The notes beneath the pieces are model-generated. The model did no database searches. It saw nothing but the letters and a program-made list of their open reading frames with translations, and had not been told where the DNA came from. From NCBI RefSeq assembly GCF_001941945.1, contig NZ_CP015583.1, forward strand, positions 1 to 64,000: a DNA stretch of 64,000 bases, in the 5' to 3' direction. Each line of letters starts with the position of its first letter. Position 1 is the first letter of the stretch. This DNA comes from Roseomonas gilardii. GTDB taxonomy: Bacteria; Pseudomonadota; Alphaproteobacteria; Acetobacterales; Acetobacteraceae. Positions 35,611-44,380 of this stretch are shown in pieces. A program made the translations under genes and the position numbers.

Positions 35611-36798
35611 TCAGGAAGCCAGCGGCAGCGGCGCGCCGGAATGGCGTTCCGTCACCAGCCCGGCATAGACCTCCTCCAGCCTGTCCACCACCTTCGTCCA
35701 GGCATAGTGCTTCTCGACATAGCTGCGGTTGGCGGCCCCCATGCGCTGCTGCATCTCCGGCGAGCGCAGCAGCTTGAGAAGCGCCTCCGCCATGGCCTCC
35801 GGATTCTGCTGTGGCACGATGAAGCCACCGGAACCGTCGGGCGGGAGGAGATAGGGCAGGCCGCCCGTGTCCGTCACCACCAGCGGCTTGCCACAGGCCA
35901 TGCCCTCGATCGCCGTCGTGCCGAGGGGCTCGCCATGCGAGGGCAGGACGTAGATCGCGTGCTGGCGGAAGAATTCCACCGAGCTGTCGCGGGGGACATG
36001 GCCCTTGGTGTGGATCCGGTCGCGGCAGGGAAGCGTCGCGATCAGCGCGTTCACCTCTTCCCAGTGATCACCCCGCCCGATGATGCTGAGCGTGGCCTCG
36101 GGCACCTCACGGGCGACGATCTCGAAAGCCTTGAGCAGGTCGAAGATGCCCTTCCGGCGCGCGACGCTTGTGTAGAAGAGGATGCTCAGTGGTCCCTTCT
36201 CGGGCGGTGCGCCGGAGGGGGAGAAGAGATCGGCATCGATGCCGTGATGCATGGTGACGATCTTGCCCTTCACCATCCCCGGCGCGGCGATGCGGTCCAT
36301 GGCCGCCGGGGTGGTCAGCATCAGGCTCGTCGCCTGCCATTGCTGCAGGAAGCAGATCGCCCAGCGTACGCCGCTCTCCAGCCGCACCTTCAGGCTGTCG
36401 CGATTCTGGTCCGGCCAGCGCGCCACATAGGTGCCGAGCAGCACGGGCAGGCCGCATCCCACCATGCCGAGCGAGAGCCCGACGAAGACGGGATTCATCT
36501 GGTGGACGAGATCGATCGTCTCTTCCTTGCGCAGCTTCTCCAGCAGAAGCCGCGTCCGCACCATGTACTCCAGGCGCTTCAGCGGGCCGGGCCAGGACTG
36601 CCGGATCGGATGGAAGGTCACGTTGCCCGGCATGGGCTCCTTCAGGTCCACCTCCTGGCAGGCGACGTGCAGGCGATAGCCCCGGTTCGCGAGCTCGCGC
36701 AGGAAGCCGCAGGCGATGAGTCCATCCCCGTAGAGGCGGTGATCCGTCAGCAGATCGGACGGATGCACGATAAAGATGGTGGGCTTCCGGGTGGTCAT
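35611..36798 (-). CDS. Glycosyltransferase family 4 protein
   Basis: 395 residues. FIVHPSDLLTDHRLYGDG at the start, VHQMNPVFVGLSLGM, MHHGIDADLFSPSG, LFYTSVARRKGIFDLLKAFE, SIIGRGDHWEEVNAL, and VLPSHGEPLGTTAIEGMACGKP with the E-x7-E pair are visible. It reads in the same direction as the acyltransferase, polymerase, flippase and co-polymerase genes, and is the last gene of that five-gene run. Confidence 0.87.
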   Translation of the reverse strand: MTTRKPTIFIVHPSDLLTDHRLYGDGLIACGFLRELANRGYRLHVACQEVDLKEPMPGNVTFHPIRQSWPGPLKRLEYMVRTRLLLEKLRKEETIDLVHQMNPVFVGLSLGMVGCGLPVLLGTYVARWPDQNRDSLKVRLESGVRWAICFLQQWQATSLMLTTPAAMDRIAAPGMVKGKIVTMHHGIDADLFSPSGAPPEKGPLSILFYTSVARRKGIFDLLKAFEIVAREVPEATLSIIGRGDHWEEVNALIATLPCRDRIHTKGHVPRDSSVEFFRQHAIYVLPSHGEPLGTTAIEGMACGKPLVVTDTGGLPYLLPPDGSGGFIVPQQNPEAMAEALLKLLRSPEMQQRMGAANRSYVEKHYAWTKVVDRLEEVYAGLVTERHSGAPLPLAS

Positions 36799-36954
36799 GG
36801 ATCAGTGCCTCACTGACGTCGCGGTTCCGCCGGGGCGCCCATGGCCATGAGCGCTGCCCGCCCCGGGCAGCGCCTGCGATGACCATCGGCCGGAGCGGAC
36901 CGGTCCTGGCAAGAAGGGGGCGCCCGGGAAGGGCGGATTCCAGGCAGGCATCGC

Positions 36955-38094
36955 TCAGCCCAGCCTGTCGGAGGTATCGGACGCCGCGGCAGGCCAGGCA
37001 GAGGCGAGCTTCGCCTTCGGGGTGCCGAAATAGGCCTGCCCGAAACGGCGCGCCGCCTGCTGCAGCGGCATGTCGACGAGGTGATGGAACGCATAGCCGA
37101 TCAGGATCGCGATGGCCGAGGTGGCCAGGATCACCGGGACCTGGAAGCCCGCCGGCATGAGGCCGTACTTCCAGATGAACTTGCCCATCAGCACGAGCGT
37201 GCTGAAATGCACCAGATAGACCGAATAGGAGATGGCGCCGAGCATGATCAGGAATGCCGGCATGTGCAGCTTCCAACGCCATTCCACCAGCGCGCCGCCG
37301 AGCAGCGCCGCGCCGGAGAAGCCACCGGCCAGGACGGCGGTTTGGAAGTCGAAAGTGTCGGTGGGTTCGGGTGCCCGCAGGACGATCAGCCAGAACAGGC
37401 CACCGCAGCCCAGGGCCAGAAGGAGGATGCCGGGGAGGGGCGCGCCGCGGAGCCGCGGCGACAGGGCCAGCCAGGCGCAGAGCACGCCGATCCCGAACTC
37501 CAGGGCCTGGGGCCGCAGGAACTGGGCCCAGGGCGCGGTCAGGTCGACGCCGGCCAGGTAGAGGAGCACGATGAGGACCTGCCAGAACAGGATCAGCCCC
37601 ATGCCGAAGCGGAGATTCAGGATGGCCAGCGCGAAGACCGCGTAGAAGAAGACCTCGTAGACCAGCGTCCAGGTCACGTTGACCAGCGGGATGTTGGCCT
37701 GGGGCAGCAGCAGGAAGCTCGCCACCACGCTCCAGCCATCCAGCTTCTGCGTTTCGCTGGCATGCGCGCCCGTCAGATAGGTGGCCAGGGCCAGGGCGCT
37801 CATGATGAGGGCGGCGGGATAGATGCGCGAGAAGCGTCGCCACAGGTAACGTGGGCATCGGTCCGGACGCCCGAGATCCGCCTGGTGGACGAGCGTGATG
37901 ATGAAGCCGCTCAGGACGAAGAAGATGTCCACGCCGAGCGCGCCGTTCGAGAGGATGTTCCCCATGACCCCGCCGACTGGATTGTGGCCCACGACGACCT
38001 GCGCATGGAACAGCACGACCAGCACCGCCGCGAGGCCGCGCATGGCTTCGATCCACTCGATCCGGTGGGACATTGTGGGCAACGTGTTCGTCAT
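36955..38094 (-). CDS. Acyltransferase family 3 membrane protein (OafA-like)
   Basis: 379 residues with about ten membrane helices and the family's N-terminal motif IEWIEAMRGLAAVLVVLFHA, whose His (~residue 30) is the catalytic candidate. FFVLSGFIITLVHQ, RYLWRRFSRIYPAAL and SYSVYLVHFSTLVLM are typical later segments. Such proteins acylate (often O-acetylate) extracellular polysaccharides or their lipid-linked repeats. It lies between the polymerase and a glycosyltransferase in a co-directional run, so decoration of this exopolysaccharide is the natural job. Confidence 0.88.
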   Translation of the reverse strand: MTNTLPTMSHRIEWIEAMRGLAAVLVVLFHAQVVVGHNPVGGVMGNILSNGALGVDIFFVLSGFIITLVHQADLGRPDRCPRYLWRRFSRIYPAALIMSALALATYLTGAHASETQKLDGWSVVASFLLLPQANIPLVNVTWTLVYEVFFYAVFALAILNLRFGMGLILFWQVLIVLLYLAGVDLTAPWAQFLRPQALEFGIGVLCAWLALSPRLRGAPLPGILLLALGCGGLFWLIVLRAPEPTDTFDFQTAVLAGGFSGAALLGGALVEWRWKLHMPAFLIMLGAISYSVYLVHFSTLVLMGKFIWKYGLMPAGFQVPVILATSAIAILIGYAFHHLVDMPLQQAARRFGQAYFGTPKAKLASAWPAAASDTSDRLG

Positions 38095-38145
38095 GGCCAG
38101 GGAGCCCCCACCCGTTTCAGCGCCCCATCATGCGACCATTGGCCG

Positions 38146-39588
38146 TCATGAGGCCATCCTAATCCGACTGGCCGTGAAGGTGAGGGCGGTGGCGAGCATA
38201 ATCCAGTTCAGCACGCCGACCTCGGCGATATGCACGGCGCCCAGCGGAATCTGGATGAAGGCGATGATCACAAGCACGCGGTACAGATAGAGCTTGGAGC
38301 CGGGCGTCGGATCGGATTGGAAGGTCGACAGGACCAGCATGAACAGGCTGCCGAAGTAGAAAGCGCCACCGAAGATTCCCAGGGCGCGGACGCTGTCGAG
38401 GATGCCGCTGTCCACCACCGCGTTCGCCGAGCCGCTGACGCTGGCGTAGTAGTTCAGGCCGAAGCCGTCGCCGAGCAGCAGGTTGTCGTTGTCCACGAAG
38501 AAGCGGATGTACTGCGTCATGCGCTCGGCGCCGCTCGCGTCGGAATTGAGGTTGCTCAGCGAATTCAACCGTTGCTCCAGGGCGAACTGCATCTCCGGGA
38601 TCAGGGCCAGGAAGCCCGCGCTGAAGACCAGCACGATGGCGCCGAGGGAGATCCGCATCTTTTCCTGCGGCGTGCCCCAGAGAAGGAGCAGGGCCAGGCC
38701 GAGCGATGTCGCTCCCCAGAGCGTGCGGTACTGCGCCAGGGCGAGGCCGAGGGCGCAGGTGATCATCACCGGCACCGAGATGCTGAACCGGCGGCTCATC
38801 GCGATCAGCAGCGCGACCATCAGATAGGCCGCCATGGAGCCGGGAGCGTTCATGGTGGAGAAGACGCGCAGCGAGAAGGCGCCGGGCACGCCGACGGAAT
38901 CGAAGCCCAGCAGCCGGACGTTGTTCACCCATTCCGCGTCCCAGGGGGTGGGATAGATGAACTGCATCAGCCCGTAGATGCCCATGACGGGCGCCGCCAC
39001 CAGCAGCGTGGAGGTGATGACCTGGCGCATGGCCGCGCCACGTTGCCACTGCGACAGGATATGGAGCGCGATCAGCGGCCCGGAGGCCCATTTCAGCAGG
39101 TCGGTCATGCCGAGCATGAAGCGGTCCTGCAGCACGGCGAGCAGCGCGCCATAGGCGATGCTGCACAGGATGGCCAGGAAGGGGCCCGTATAGGGGTTGC
39201 GCCCCGGTGCCAGGTAACGCAGGGCCGAGAAGGCACCGAACATGCAGATCAGGTAGGGCGCGGTCAGGATCAGGCTGGAGACCTGGAAGCCACCCTGGTA
39301 GTCGGCCAGCCGCCGCACCAGCGAGGCGAAGCAGAAGAGCAGGATCGTGTAGCCGACATACCAGGGCGAGCGGTTCAGGAAGAGGAAGCCGCCCAGGAAC
39401 AGCGCCAGGGCCGGATAGAGGATCCGGGCCAGCGGCGCCGCGCCACCGAGATAAAGGACGATCGGGATCAGCAGCGCCGCCGATACCGACAGGAAAGCGC
39501 CGAGGCTCAGCAGCCCCGGATCGGCCAGCCGGTCTTCCAGCGTCGGGCGGGAATAGCGGCTTCTTGCGGCAGTGAAGGTGATCGACAC
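38146..39588 (-). CDS. O-antigen ligase/polymerase-like membrane protein (Wzy candidate)
   Basis: 480 residues from a GTG start, with ~11 membrane helices. One large periplasmic loop (~residues 325-385, including QRLNSLSNLNSDASGAERM and a LLGDGFGLNYYASVSGS segment) matches the Wzy_C/O-antigen ligase family architecture. In a locus with flippase and co-polymerase it is the best candidate for the polymerase that joins repeat units in the periplasm. Sequence alone does not distinguish polymerase from ligase. It sits 27 bases downstream of the flippase gene. Confidence 0.8.
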   Translation of the reverse strand: MSITFTAARSRYSRPTLEDRLADPGLLSLGAFLSVSAALLIPIVLYLGGAAPLARILYPALALFLGGFLFLNRSPWYVGYTILLFCFASLVRRLADYQGGFQVSSLILTAPYLICMFGAFSALRYLAPGRNPYTGPFLAILCSIAYGALLAVLQDRFMLGMTDLLKWASGPLIALHILSQWQRGAAMRQVITSTLLVAAPVMGIYGLMQFIYPTPWDAEWVNNVRLLGFDSVGVPGAFSLRVFSTMNAPGSMAAYLMVALLIAMSRRFSISVPVMITCALGLALAQYRTLWGATSLGLALLLLWGTPQEKMRISLGAIVLVFSAGFLALIPEMQFALEQRLNSLSNLNSDASGAERMTQYIRFFVDNDNLLLGDGFGLNYYASVSGSANAVVDSGILDSVRALGIFGGAFYFGSLFMLVLSTFQSDPTPGSKLYLYRVLVIIAFIQIPLGAVHIAEVGVLNWIMLATALTFTASRIRMAS

Positions 39589-39615
39589 GCCAGCGGACCT
39601 CGTTTCTGTGCCCGG

Positions 39616-40989
39616 TCAGGACCGGGCGAGCTTCCGTGCGTAGCCCAGCAGTTCTGCCGGGAGCACGGAAAGGCGGGGACGGGGCAGATCGAGGACGCGT
39701 GGCATCCCGGCCAGCATCATGATCATGCGCACCAGCGAGGACATGGTCGCCGCCACCGCGGCGCCCATCGCACCCATGACGGGAACCAGCAGGAACAGCC
39801 CCAGCCCCAGGGTGGTGAAGGCCGCCACCTGGGCGATCGACACATAGCCCGGGCGGCCCATGGCCAAGTAGAGCTGGCTGGTGACCTGCGCGAGGGCGGA
39901 GAAGGCCTCCTCGATCACCAGCACCAGGAAGAGGGCATGCGCCGCGCCGAATTCCTTGCCGTAGAGCAGGGAAAGCGCCGGGCCGCCCAGCACCCAGACG
40001 CCGATGCCGGCCAGGATCACCGCCACCAGCATCAGGCGGAAGGTCCGGTCATGCAGGGCGCTAGCCTCCTCGGGCGACTTGCCGGCCATGGCGGGCAGCA
40101 TCACGGCGCTGGCCGCGGTCTGCAGCACCATCAACAGGCGCGACAGGCTGAAGGCCACTAGATAGAGGCCGAATTCCTCCGGCGAGATCACCGCCACCAG
40201 GAAGAGCCGGTCGAGATAGAAGGTCAGGCTGCCCAGCGTGCCGATGCCCACCGCACGCACGGTGTAGGACAGGAGCCCCGGCAGCCAGCGGCCCGGATGG
40301 CTGAAGCGCGGCGGCAGGATGCGCCAGAGCTTGTAGGCGATGACGCAGAGGCAGACCGCGGTCGAGGTCCACATCGCGAAGGCCGACACCGCCGGTGTCA
40401 GCCCGATGGCGAGCGCCGCGGCCACCAGGAAGACCAGATACAGCGCCGGGTCCAGCCAGCTCATCGTGTTGAAGGAGCCGAAGCGGTCCAGTGCGGTGAA
40501 GGAGTTCTTCAGCAACACGGCGAAGAGCGACATCACCGTCACCACGGCGGCATAGGGCGCCAGCGCCACCACCTCCGCCGGGTAATGGCCGGACATGGCC
40601 ATCGGGATCGCCACCACCGCCGCCACGGCGCCGATGACACCCAGCACGAAGGCGAGGAGGATGGAGGCGCCGAGCACCTCCGCCTGCTCCTCGGGCTTCG
40701 CGTTGCGCATGTAGTAGACCTGCGCCAGCGGCAGACCGCCGATGATCATGGTGGACAGGAAGGTGGGCCAGAGGGTGATGGCGCCGAAGGCGCCGCGCCC
40801 TTCCGGCCCGAGGAGGCGGGCGGTGATGATGCCCGTCCCCACGTTCAACGCCAGCACCAGGAACTGCGTCAGCAGCGTCTGGGCGAAGGCGAAGCTGGTG
40901 CCCCGCCCGCCCAGCACGCCCCGGACCAGCCGGGTGGAACCCTGGCGAAGGCCCAGCAGGCGGCCCCCGGTTTCGCTCCGCCCGCTCAT
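39616..40989 (-). CDS. Polysaccharide flippase (Wzx/MATE-like)
   Basis: 457 residues, about 12-14 helices. LVLALNVGTGIITARLLGPEGRGAFG is the usual Wzx/MVF opening, LYLDRLFLVAVIS-like and EEFGLYLVAFSLSRLLMV lie mid-protein, and SALAQVTSQLYLAMGRPGYVSIAQ opens the C-terminal half. It flips lipid-linked repeat units across the inner membrane. It lies 70 bases after the co-polymerase gene and 27 before the polymerase, consistent with one transcript starting upstream of the Wzc-like gene. Confidence 0.88.
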   Translation of the reverse strand: MSGRSETGGRLLGLRQGSTRLVRGVLGGRGTSFAFAQTLLTQFLVLALNVGTGIITARLLGPEGRGAFGAITLWPTFLSTMIIGGLPLAQVYYMRNAKPEEQAEVLGASILLAFVLGVIGAVAAVVAIPMAMSGHYPAEVVALAPYAAVVTVMSLFAVLLKNSFTALDRFGSFNTMSWLDPALYLVFLVAAALAIGLTPAVSAFAMWTSTAVCLCVIAYKLWRILPPRFSHPGRWLPGLLSYTVRAVGIGTLGSLTFYLDRLFLVAVISPEEFGLYLVAFSLSRLLMVLQTAASAVMLPAMAGKSPEEASALHDRTFRLMLVAVILAGIGVWVLGGPALSLLYGKEFGAAHALFLVLVIEEAFSALAQVTSQLYLAMGRPGYVSIAQVAAFTTLGLGLFLLVPVMGAMGAAVAATMSSLVRMIMMLAGMPRVLDLPRPRLSVLPAELLGYARKLARS

Positions 40990-41059
40990 GCCGCGTCACG
41001 CTCCGGGCGTGACGCGATGGCGGAGTTCGGCAGGGACACTGCGGTCATGACGTTCTGCT

Positions 41060-43279
41060 TCAGCCGTTCAGGTAGGAAAGCGAGAGCTGGTTGGTCGGAT
41101 AGCCGGTGGGGCCGGTCCGCTTCGGATCGGTCGCGTTGAGCACGAAGCCCGCGATCGGCAGCCGCGCGGTGCGGAAGGCCTTCACCGTGGCGGCCACGGC
41201 CGCGGATGGCGTGGAGCCAGCCCGCACCACCAGCAGCGTCTCGTCCACCGAGCGGCCGATCAGCAGCGCGTCGGAGACGGCGGAGACCGGCGGCGTGTCC
41301 ACGATGACATAGTCATAGGTGGACCGGGCCGCGACGATCAGCGGACGCAGGCGGGAGGGCTCCAGCAGGTCCTGCGGCGTGGCGTTCGTGCCCTCCGAGG
41401 CCAGCACGTGCAGCGGCGAGGACGGGTCCTCCCGCGTCGCCTGCACCAGGGAGACGCGCTGTTCCAGCACCGCGATGGCGCCGACATCGACCGGCTTCTT
41501 GAACAGCGTCCGGGCCAGGTTGCCGCGGCGGAAATCCGCCTCGATCAGCAGCACCTGGAAGCCGGAGCTGGCCAGGCTGCGCGCCAGCGAAAGGGCGACG
41601 CTGGTCTTGCCTTCGGCGGGCAGCGAGGAGGTCACGGCGAGGACCGGCGGGATGCCGCCCTCCCGCGTGGCCAGCATGCTGCGCAGGGTGCGCACCGCCT
41701 CCGCGCCGATGGAGCGCGGGTGGTCGGCCACCTCGTTGGCCAGCGTCATGTTGCGGCGGGCGGGCTTGGGCAGGGCGGCCAGGACCGGCACGCCGATCTC
41801 GGCCTCCGTCTCCTCCACCGTCTCGAAGCCCTTGCGGCGGCGGTCGAGCAGCAACGTGATCATCGCGCCCGTCGCCACGGCCACCAGGATCGCCACGCCC
41901 AGGAACATCTTCTTGTTCGGGAAGGCGGGGAACAGGGCCGGCGTGGCGCGGGAGGTGAGGATCGCATCGGCCTGCTGGATGCCGACCTGTGTCGCCACCT
42001 GCTTCTGGCGGCTCAGCAGGCTCTCATACAGGGCGCGGGTGGCCGAGGCCTCGCGCTCCAGCCCCATCAGCTCGGCGCCGCTGCGCTCGCTGGTGGCGAG
42101 CTGCGACTGCAGGTTCTGCACCGTCTGCGTCAGCTCGGCCACGCGGGTCCGGGCGATGGTCGCCTCGTTGGCCAGGCTGCGCTGGATGCGGGCCTGCTCG
42201 GAGCCGATCATGCGCTGGATCTCGGCGATCTGCGCGCGCAGCGGCTGGGCGGTCGGGTGGTTCGCACCGGCCTGGCCGGCGACCTCGGCCAACCGGGCAC
42301 GGGCCTGCACCTCGGCGTCGCGCAGACGGCTCAGGGCGTCGGAATTGACCACCTCGGTCACGCTGCCGGCCGTGCTCGGGTCACGGGACTGGCGCAGGCG
42401 CGCCTCCCGCGAGGCGAGGTCGGCGCGGGCCTGGGCCAGCTGCGCGGCCACGTCGGCCAACTGCTGCTGCGCCAGGGTGGAACCGGCGCGACCGCCGCCG
42501 CCGGCGCCGCCGCCCAGGCTGAGCAGGCCGTTGCGCTCGCGATAGGCCTGGATCGCCCGCTCGGACTGGCTCAGCCGGTCGGACAGGGTGGCGACCTCGC
42601 GGTCCAGCCAGCTCGTGGCGCTGGCCAGGGCCTGGTCCTTCACCGCCCGCTGGCGCGCGATATAGACCTCGGCATGGCGGTTCGCGATGCGGGCGGCATC
42701 GGCCGGGGTGGAGGCCTCGAAGGAGACGGAGATCACATAAGACCGGCCGTCATTGAAGACGGTGAGGCGGTTCCGGTAGGCGTTCACCACCTGTGCCAGG
42801 CGCGTGTCCGCATCCACCGGCTTCTCCTCCTCGGCCGCCGGCAGGACCGTCGCCAGGAAGGGAATGCGCGAGGTGATCCGTGTCAGCAGGGAAGGCTGCG
42901 GCAGGAATTCCGGATCGTTGACGAGATCCAGGTCCTTCACGACCTCCCGCGCCACGGCGTCGCTGTTCAGGATCTCCACCTCGGTGCGCACGACGTTGGA
43001 ATCCATCGGCGCCGAAGGGCTGGCGAGCGTGGCGCTCACCTCGGTGAAGCGGATCTGGCGCGTGTCCAGGGCCACCAGGGCGGTGGAGCGGTAGCTGGCC
43101 TGCAGGTTGAAGATGACCAGCGAGGACAGGCCGACCACCAGGACGAGCCAGACCAGCATGAAGAAGCGGTGGCGCCAGATGGACTGGAGGACCATGCCGA
43201 TCGACATCTCGCGCGGCGCGTTCTGCACGATCTCCGCGCGGACGTTCTGGGGATGGTTGGAACTCGGCAGCATGTTCAT
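41060..43279 (-). CDS. Wzc/GumC-like chain-length regulator fused to a BY-kinase domain
   Basis: 739 residues. N-terminal helix (~residues 37-57), Wzz domain, and a long coiled-coil periplasmic section (TLAQQQLADVAAQLAQARADL etc., ~190-420) with a glycine-rich insert. The second helix is ~470-490. The cytosolic ATPase has TSSLPAEGKTSVALSLA (Walker A, ~550-565), VLLIEADFRRG (Walker A') and YDYVIVDTPPVS (Walker B). The C-terminus has only two tyrosines (727, 736), unlike the Tyr clusters of Wzc. The ATG at 43279 follows GGAG by 8 bases. It controls chain length and export with the outer-membrane protein. Confidence 0.9.
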   Translation of the reverse strand: MNMLPSSNHPQNVRAEIVQNAPREMSIGMVLQSIWRHRFFMLVWLVLVVGLSSLVIFNLQASYRSTALVALDTRQIRFTEVSATLASPSAPMDSNVVRTEVEILNSDAVAREVVKDLDLVNDPEFLPQPSLLTRITSRIPFLATVLPAAEEEKPVDADTRLAQVVNAYRNRLTVFNDGRSYVISVSFEASTPADAARIANRHAEVYIARQRAVKDQALASATSWLDREVATLSDRLSQSERAIQAYRERNGLLSLGGGAGGGGRAGSTLAQQQLADVAAQLAQARADLASREARLRQSRDPSTAGSVTEVVNSDALSRLRDAEVQARARLAEVAGQAGANHPTAQPLRAQIAEIQRMIGSEQARIQRSLANEATIARTRVAELTQTVQNLQSQLATSERSGAELMGLEREASATRALYESLLSRQKQVATQVGIQQADAILTSRATPALFPAFPNKKMFLGVAILVAVATGAMITLLLDRRRKGFETVEETEAEIGVPVLAALPKPARRNMTLANEVADHPRSIGAEAVRTLRSMLATREGGIPPVLAVTSSLPAEGKTSVALSLARSLASSGFQVLLIEADFRRGNLARTLFKKPVDVGAIAVLEQRVSLVQATREDPSSPLHVLASEGTNATPQDLLEPSRLRPLIVAARSTYDYVIVDTPPVSAVSDALLIGRSVDETLLVVRAGSTPSAAVAATVKAFRTARLPIAGFVLNATDPKRTGPTGYPTNQLSLSYLNG

Positions 43280-43679
43280 GCGGCGATCTCCGGGCAAATG
43301 GCCACTGGATGGGCCGATTCCAACAATTGAGCGGCCCGCTCGGGGACTCGCGGGATGGCGCGGACGGGGCTCATGGCGTTCTTCCACTCGGAGCGGTTGG
43401 CGGCGGACCTGGAATCATGACCTTGACCGAGGGCCGGGACGGAAAGTCGATCGGCCGCGCTGCCGCGCGGGCCGGCGACCGGATTCTTCGTGCCCCAGGC
43501 CGAATTCAGCCGGAGACTGGACATGCCAGCCTCATTCTCGCCGCATCTCTTTGATGGATGGCAAAGAGGCACGCCGAAGCGCGAGGTCATGACTTTGTGG
43601 CCTCCAGGTTGTTCCTAGGGTTGTCTCGGCTCCGGTGGCGGTTGTGCCGGGCCAGGGCGGGTTTCGAAAAAGGATGTGC

Positions 43680-44160
43680 ATGGTTAAGAGACAAAAATCA
43701 ACATCAAAAATCGTACCGTCGTATCATTAATGATATCATCTTCGTGAGTTTGAGATTCTTGTCCTGTTGTCTCCGGAGCTCTTTCCGTGTCAATTGTACT
43801 TTATTCCAGTGCATAAGATGCAATTTTTACCTAAAGCTTACTCAAATCCAAAGTATAATTCTAGAAATTATCAGCACTAATGAGAAGAAATCTGAAGAAA
43901 ATCAGAAAATCTGCGAAAATTTTTCTTGTAAACAGCATAAATTCCGTCACATGTAGATAAATAAAACGAAATATATTTTAAATTTTTATTTGAATGCATA
44001 AAATTATAGAATTTCCGAATATTGTACTATGAATGCTGCATGGCAGCAAAGAAAAAACAATAATTTAGTGCGCTTAGATATGAATATTCTAGGAAGAGAT
44101 ATCGAAAATTCCAGCGTGTTCATATCAATATTCTCATCGACGCCAGCCATATTCGGCTGC
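43680..44160. promoter_or_regulatory. AT-rich non-coding island upstream of the Wzc-like gene
   Basis: Inside the 1.1-kb gap 43280-44380, roughly 480 bases are dominated by A and T, in sharp contrast to the surrounding DNA. It is rich in A/T runs and TpA steps, and holds a perfect 14-bp palindrome TATCATTAATGATA at 43722-43735 and an adjoining TGATATCA. Short open frames in it have poor coding character. It could be a promoter/silencer for the exopolysaccharide genes bound by an AT-preferring protein, or a remnant of acquired DNA. The flanks (43280-43680, 44160-44380) hold nothing I recognise. Confidence 0.6.
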
Positions 44161-44380
44161 CTATGTATTCATCACAGCAACCCTGGCGCGTATTGCCCTG
44201 GGCCTGACCAGAGCAGCGGACCGGATCGCCGGTGAAAACGCCGACATCTTGCGGAAAAACACCCCGCCCATGCAGGCATGGCCCCCGCTCACGTTGGGGC
44301 GGAGGTGCGTCCGAAGTCCAGGGCGGGAAAGAGACGGTTGCCTGGAGCGGATGAGGGCCAGCGGCGGCGGCCGGTCCCCT

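Noticed and set aside
43558-43956. 132-codon frame inside and beside the AT-rich island
   Set aside because: Half of it is GC-rich Arg-laden sequence and half Asn/Lys/Ile-rich, with no ribosome site or domain. It looks like chance openness across a composition boundary.
44029-44235. 68-codon frame at the right edge of the AT-rich island
   Set aside because: It has no ribosome site, no domain and mixed composition; not supportable as a gene.
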